64,000 nucleotides of DNA from Pogona vitticeps (Eukaryota; Chordata; Lepidosauria; Squamata; Agamidae), in NCBI RefSeq assembly GCF_051106095.1, contig NC_135787.1, forward strand, positions 176,821,501-176,885,500, given 5' to 3'. The number at the start of each line of letters is the position of its first letter. The stretch's first letter is position 1. The position numbers and the translations under genes were made by a program. Positions 60,392 to 64,000 of this stretch are shown in pieces. A model generated the notes under the pieces. That model was given only the letters and a program-made list of their open reading frames with translations, had not been told where the DNA came from and made no database searches.

Positions 60392-60521
60392 TAGTATCTC
60401 CTTCCCAGGTAGCTCTTTTGAAAAAGCTAGCTGCCTTTTCATCACAGTTAATCTGAAAAGCCTTTGTGGCTGTTGGAAACCCCCCCCCTCCAGCTGGGGC
60501 TCCAAAAGAAAGGGTTTTTTA

Positions 60522-60535
60522 AGTTTCGTTTTCTT
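60522..60535 (+). promoter_or_regulatory. Interferon-stimulated response element (ISRE)
   Basis: agtttcgttttctt fits AGTTTCNNTTTCNY exactly, the ISGF3/IRF site. More GAAA-type half sites flank it (ccaaaagaaagg, gaacgaaagtgcagaaagc). It lies about 125 bp before a likely donor at 60659. DHX58 is a known interferon-stimulated gene in mammals and birds. Confidence 0.72.
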
Positions 60536-60559
60536 CCAAGAACGAAAGTGCAGAAAGCA

Positions 60560-60658
60560 GTCGATAGAGGGGGAAATGTCAAGCTGTGTCAAAGAGGAAG
60601 TGTCACAGAAGTAGCAGCTCCTCTGCTTAGAAGAGTTCCGGAATCTAAATAGGGACAG
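60560..60658 (+). other. DHX58: Candidate non-coding first exon of DHX58
   Basis: Sequence after the ISRE ending gggacag|GTATGT, a good donor. The next acceptor candidates are cag|tcc near 62227 and cacag|gac near 62234, just before the start codon. Boundaries are inferred. Confidence 0.4.
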
Positions 60659-62254
60659 GTATGTGATGGTAAGAGGGGAATTTGGGGGATAGATGATCCA
60701 GGATGGAGGGGTTTCATCTCTACTCAGAAGTAGACCCTTCAGTTCACTGGGGCTTGGTTTATGTAAAGGAGGTAATTACTTCCAAGCAAAGGACGTCGGA
60801 GCAGTTGATGATTAACTTGGAAAGATGACTCCCGGTTGAAATTGCTGAGTTAAAATAGAAGTATAATCGTGCTTGATTAGCGCTGACTGGCAACCAAGGT
60901 GTTAACTTATGCAAATCTTGGAAGAGTGCCTAGTTTAGTTATTGCTCCTGTGGATTGTCACTATGTTTATTGGTATACATTTGAGCTTTCCTTAAACATG
61001 TCACACACCCCATTTTCTTTGTTTTGTAGCCTTTCTTCTCTATAAACAAGTGTGTTTGTGTGTGTCAGTGAAGGAGAGATTATACTTGTGGATAAGCTCT
61101 TCATATCTTTGGTATAGAGGGTTCTGCCCACAAATGTTTGTGCTAGACATGGGAGATTCGTCCTGTGAATCGAAGACAAATCTCCCGTGTCTAGTCTGTG
61201 CAATAGTCAATCCGTTAGTCTTCAAGATACCACTAGACATTTTCTAACCCATGGATAGGGGTTCTTCTCAGCTGCCCTCTGCTGTGCAGAGCTGCTGAGC
61301 TAAGCTTTCGAGGCAGTGGGACCTTATATACATTTGACCCCCTCCCATATATCCCACTGACATATATTTTTGTTTCTTTGTACTTTGCCTGATATGCTTG
61401 CTCCAATACGACTACCTCTTCTAAAATTTATACAATTGGTTTTATTGTGCTTCTTTAAATGTCCCAGATCTTGATCTGAGACAGGTCTTACATTCAGAAC
61501 TTGTTCTGAATCTTCATGGATAACTTCTCTTTGAACATATCAAGAATAAACATGACTTGGCTTATTTATAGAAAACCTTTCCCTTGACACTGACCAACCC
61601 ATGAGCCATGGCCATCTCTCTTGTCAGTTACAAGAGCTTCAGGCAACAGTGGTTCCTGCAGATTAAAAAGGCAAGGAGAGGCCTGCCAATAGCTGACGGC
61701 AACACGGGAGGTCACAAACAAAGCAGGAGAGAGCAGGTCAGCTTTTAAAAGAGCAACGAACCACTGCATCCATTTAATTCTCGATTTCCCCAAAGGAAGA
61801 AACTTCTGTCAGTCAAAGATGTTAGTAACCTATTTGACTAAGAATATTTAGTTGCTTTTACACCTGCTTTGTCACTTCTTCTATCTTTTAGAAATGGAGC
61901 TCAGTAATATTCCTGGAAGAATTCTAATTGGACAGTTACTTTTCTGACCCTAGTGATCCCCCCAGCTTTCATCTTATTGTCATTATTCCCTTCAGATCTC
62001 TCCCCTTGATCCTAGATTACTCTCCTGCCTGTCCATAATTGTTGCTTTTTTCTTAGCTGCACCAGCCTCTTCTCAGACTGTCTACATCTCTTTTATACAG
62101 CTGTTCACTGTGCAATCCTTTCAGTACCACAGAGTTTACTAGACAGAAATGTCTTGTCAAGAAGACATGAAAACATGGTGACTTAGAGTTTTGTTGAAGT
62201 GACTTGGCTCTTGCTTTTTAACATCAGTCCACAGGACTTGAAAAGTGCAGCTAC
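60659..62254. other. Putative DHX58 5' intron
   Basis: No element named. Contains the hairpin at 61143-61194. No credible ORF. Confidence 0.45.
61143..61194. other. Strong 20-bp hairpin
   Basis: ctagacatgggagattcgtc pairs with gacaaatctcccgtgtctag around a 12-nt loop, with 18 Watson-Crick pairs, one G-U and one mismatch. Either a MITE core or a structured RNA. Confidence 0.5.
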
Positions 62255-62422
62255 ATGGATCTTCGTGACTATCAGTGGGAAGTCATTGAGCCTGCTCTGG
62301 AGGGCAGAAATATCATCATATGGCTTCCAACCGGTGCAGGAAAGACCAGAGCAGCTGCTTATGTCTGTAAGAGGCACCTGGAGAGCCTAGAAAAGAGCAA
62401 GGTGGCTGTCTTAGTCAACACG
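62255..62422 (+). CDS. DHX58: DHX58 coding exon 1
   Basis: Codes residues 1-56 ([10 protein letters not shown] to AVLVNT), ending in phase 0 with donor GTAAGG. Start codon context is ctacATGG, and the match to known LGP2 begins at this Met. Confidence 0.93.
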
Positions 62423-62709
62423 GTAAGGACGGGTGGATGGGGAGACTGAAGACAAAGCTTCAGTTTCTGGTTTTGGAAAATCACTGCTCTATCTACTTGG
62501 CTGACAGGTTCCTCTAGTGGACCAACACCTAAAGAATGAGTTCAGCTTCCTTCAGGATCACTTCAAGATCACAGCCATCAGTGGTGACAGCACTGAGAAG
62601 ATGTTCTTCTCGGATGTGGTGAAAGGCTATGACTTGATCATCTGTACAGCAAAGATCCTGCAAAATGCTCTCAGTAGCCAAGATGAGGAGATGCATGTGG
62701 AGCTGACGG
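62255..62709 (+). CDS. DHX58: DHX58 / LGP2, RIG-I-like receptor helicase (5' end, exons 1-2)
   Basis: Encodes the start of LGP2, the cytosolic dsRNA-binding helicase that tunes MDA5 and RIG-I signalling. Two exons (62255-62422 and 62508-62709) give 123 residues and continue beyond the window. The protein starts directly with the helicase ([20 protein letters not shown]), with no CARDs. That separates LGP2 from RIG-I and MDA5. Walker A is LPTGAGKTR at about 24-32. Exon 2 carries [11 protein letters not shown] and [18 protein letters not shown], the motif Ia/Ib region. The 85-nt intron between the exons is short. The upstream ISRE fits interferon control. The next exon, with the DECH box, is not inside the window. 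Confidence 0.92.
62508..62709 (+). CDS. DHX58: DHX58 coding exon 2
   Basis: Begins [20 protein letters not shown] after gacag and ends EEMHVELT plus one base before GTGAGT. Chicken LGP2 continues VELTDFSLL, which suits the G left at the splice. Confidence 0.92.
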
Positions 62710-62866
62710 GTGAGTATCTGACAGGTGACAATAGTGCTGTAGTTAAGAGAGAAGTTTCATATTGTTGCACTGAGACAATCCGGATGGTAGTGAAATTACA
62801 TTATGCTACACAGAGCTAGGTAACAAATAAACTACTTTACATGGACCTAGAGGATAGACTCGAGGG

Positions 62867-63208
62867 ACGTGGTGGTGCTGCGGGCTAAACTGCAGAAGCC
62901 TTTGTGTGCTGCAGGGTCAGAAGACCAGTAGTTGTAAAATCGAATCCATGCGACGGAGTGAGCTCCCGTTGTTTGTCCCAGCTCCCGCCAACCTAGAGGT
63001 TCGAAAGCATTCAAATGCAAGTAGATAAATAGGGACCACCTCTGTGGGAAGGTAAACAGCGTTCCGAATCTAAGTCGTGCTGGCCACGTGACAACGGAAA
63101 ACTGTCTTCGGACAAAACGCTGGCTCTACGGCTTGGAAACGGGGATGAGCACCGCCCCCTAGAGTCGAACATGACTGACTAAAATGTCAAGGGGAACCTT
63201 TAGCTTAG
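62867..63208 (+). mobile_element. tRNA-derived SINE (family A)
   Basis: acgtggtggtgctgcgggct ... gaggttcgaaagcattcaaa ... gtcaaggggaacctttagc. Very similar to the 8.2-kb copy. Confidence 0.82.
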
Positions 63209-63272
63209 GCTAGGGAGCAGAGGCTAAACAGATTAAGGATCTTCTCTCTACCCACAGTGAAGTCACATCATC

Positions 63273-63402
63273 ATCATTTTAGAACTGCAGAACTGGTGGG
63301 ACCCTATGACTCCTCAAGTCCTGCCCCTATCAAGGAGGCGCAGTGGGACATCAAAGTCCCAACCTCTGGCTCCACTGCCAAATACCTAAACGACTGAGTT
63401 AC
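63273..63402 (-). mobile_element. SINE-like repeat, antisense
   Basis: ctatcaaggaggcgcagtgg, cccaacctctggctccactg, ctaaacgactgagttaccta, the same family as 22147-22277. Confidence 0.55.
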
Positions 63403-64000
63403 CTAGCAGTTCTAACTAGTACTCTCCTCAAATGTTCTGTAGGGGGTGCCTCTTTTTCTTTTAAGGTTGTCCCTGAGAGCATAACACTTGCTTTTCAGAA
63501 ACAGAGAATCTGCAGATTCTGAGTAACAGAATCTTTTGTACTAGGAGATTCTCTGATTGTCATTCACTTCTCGAATCAACCCCACCTCCTAAAGTTCCCC
63601 TGAATAACCTTGCCTCTTTTTTTATGCTACTGTGATTACGTGCTCAGCCCGAAGTTAGCCTCGCAGAACTTGACATCTTGATGGTTATCAATAGCCGTAA
63701 AACTAATAGATATGAAAGTTAAGGCCTTTTCAATGGTGATTCCGCATTCTTAGAAATCTCTTCCCTAGCAGGTAGATATGATCCTTCACTTGCCTGTATT
63801 TTTTAAAAAGTTTCATCTAACTATTTTCATTTAGCTTCTTTTTGAGCTCTGTTGTTTTATGATATTTTGGTATTTAGATATTGTCATTGATAATTGCCTT
63901 AGTATGCAGTCTGTGTTAATTTGTGGTGTTAATGGCATATTCAGTTAGGAACATATATTTATAAACTTCTTATGAAGGTTTTCCATAAAAGATGCCTGAC

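Larger units (their letters stand above)
62710..64000. other. DHX58 intron 2, to the window end
   Basis: Contains two SINEs. From 63403 on no element is recognised, and the next coding exon (DECH box) is not present. Confidence 0.55.

Noticed and set aside
62255-62709. IFIH1 (MDA5) or RIG-I as the identity of the plus-strand gene
   Set aside because: The protein begins at the helicase with no CARD exons before it, and the text matches LGP2 best ([15 protein letters not shown]).

Overview
The window looks like squamate reptile (lizard or snake) nuclear DNA. It holds one complete, intron-rich vertebrate gene on the minus strand and the first coding exons of a second gene on the plus strand. 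Both sit in a dense mix of BovB/RTE, L2, CR1 and Penelope-like retroelements, tRNA-derived SINEs with BovB-like tails, hAT and Tigger-like MITEs, a Gmr1-like Ty3 element and a DIRS-like element. BovB together with SINEs carrying BovB-like tails is the strongest pointer to Squamata. The species cannot be told from the sequence alone.

Gene 1 is DNM1L (DRP1, the mitochondrial and peroxisomal fission dynamin), minus strand. Its start codon lies at 55521-55519 in a CpG island and its stop codon at 6652-6650. Nineteen coding exons with GT-AG borders and consistent phases add up to 723 residues. They include the alternative 26-codon exon of the variable B-insert region. The four GTP-binding motifs fall at the residue numbers known for human DRP1. 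A long 3' UTR probably runs to a poly(A) signal near 3876. Gene 2 is DHX58 (LGP2, an RIG-I-like receptor without CARDs), plus strand. Coding exons 1 and 2 are at 62255-62422 and 62508-62709, and the rest lies beyond the window. A perfect interferon-stimulated response element at 60522-60535 lies ahead of a likely non-coding first exon. The two genes are divergent, with start codons about 6.7 kb apart. In human and chicken they lie on different chromosomes, so this adjacency is unusual.

Layout: 1-3268, an L2 LINE with an open 1,018-codon frame; 3.3-6.6 kb, end and 3' UTR of DNM1L; 6.7-28 kb, exons 19 to 5 with introns full of MITEs, SINEs, a Penelope-like element (15.2-16.1 kb) and a DIRS-like fossil (22.75-25.7 kb); 28.5-36.4 kb, exons 4 and 3, with a young Gmr1-like LTR element (29027-34599) in the intron between them; 36.4-55.4 kb, exon 2 and two long introns rich in MITEs and LINE tails, including a three-layer nested insertion near 50 kb; 55.2-55.8 kb, DNM1L exon 1 and promoter; 55.8-60.5 kb, repeat-filled intergenic DNA; 60.5-64 kb, 5' part of DHX58.

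Nothing here looks like a wholly new system. The best leads are the DNM1L/DHX58 neighbourhood, the ISRE at DHX58, a (CTTT)29 tract acting as the polypyrimidine tract of DNM1L exon 4, hammerhead-ribozyme-like motifs in four Penelope-related repeats, and inverted similarity between the two ends of the L2.
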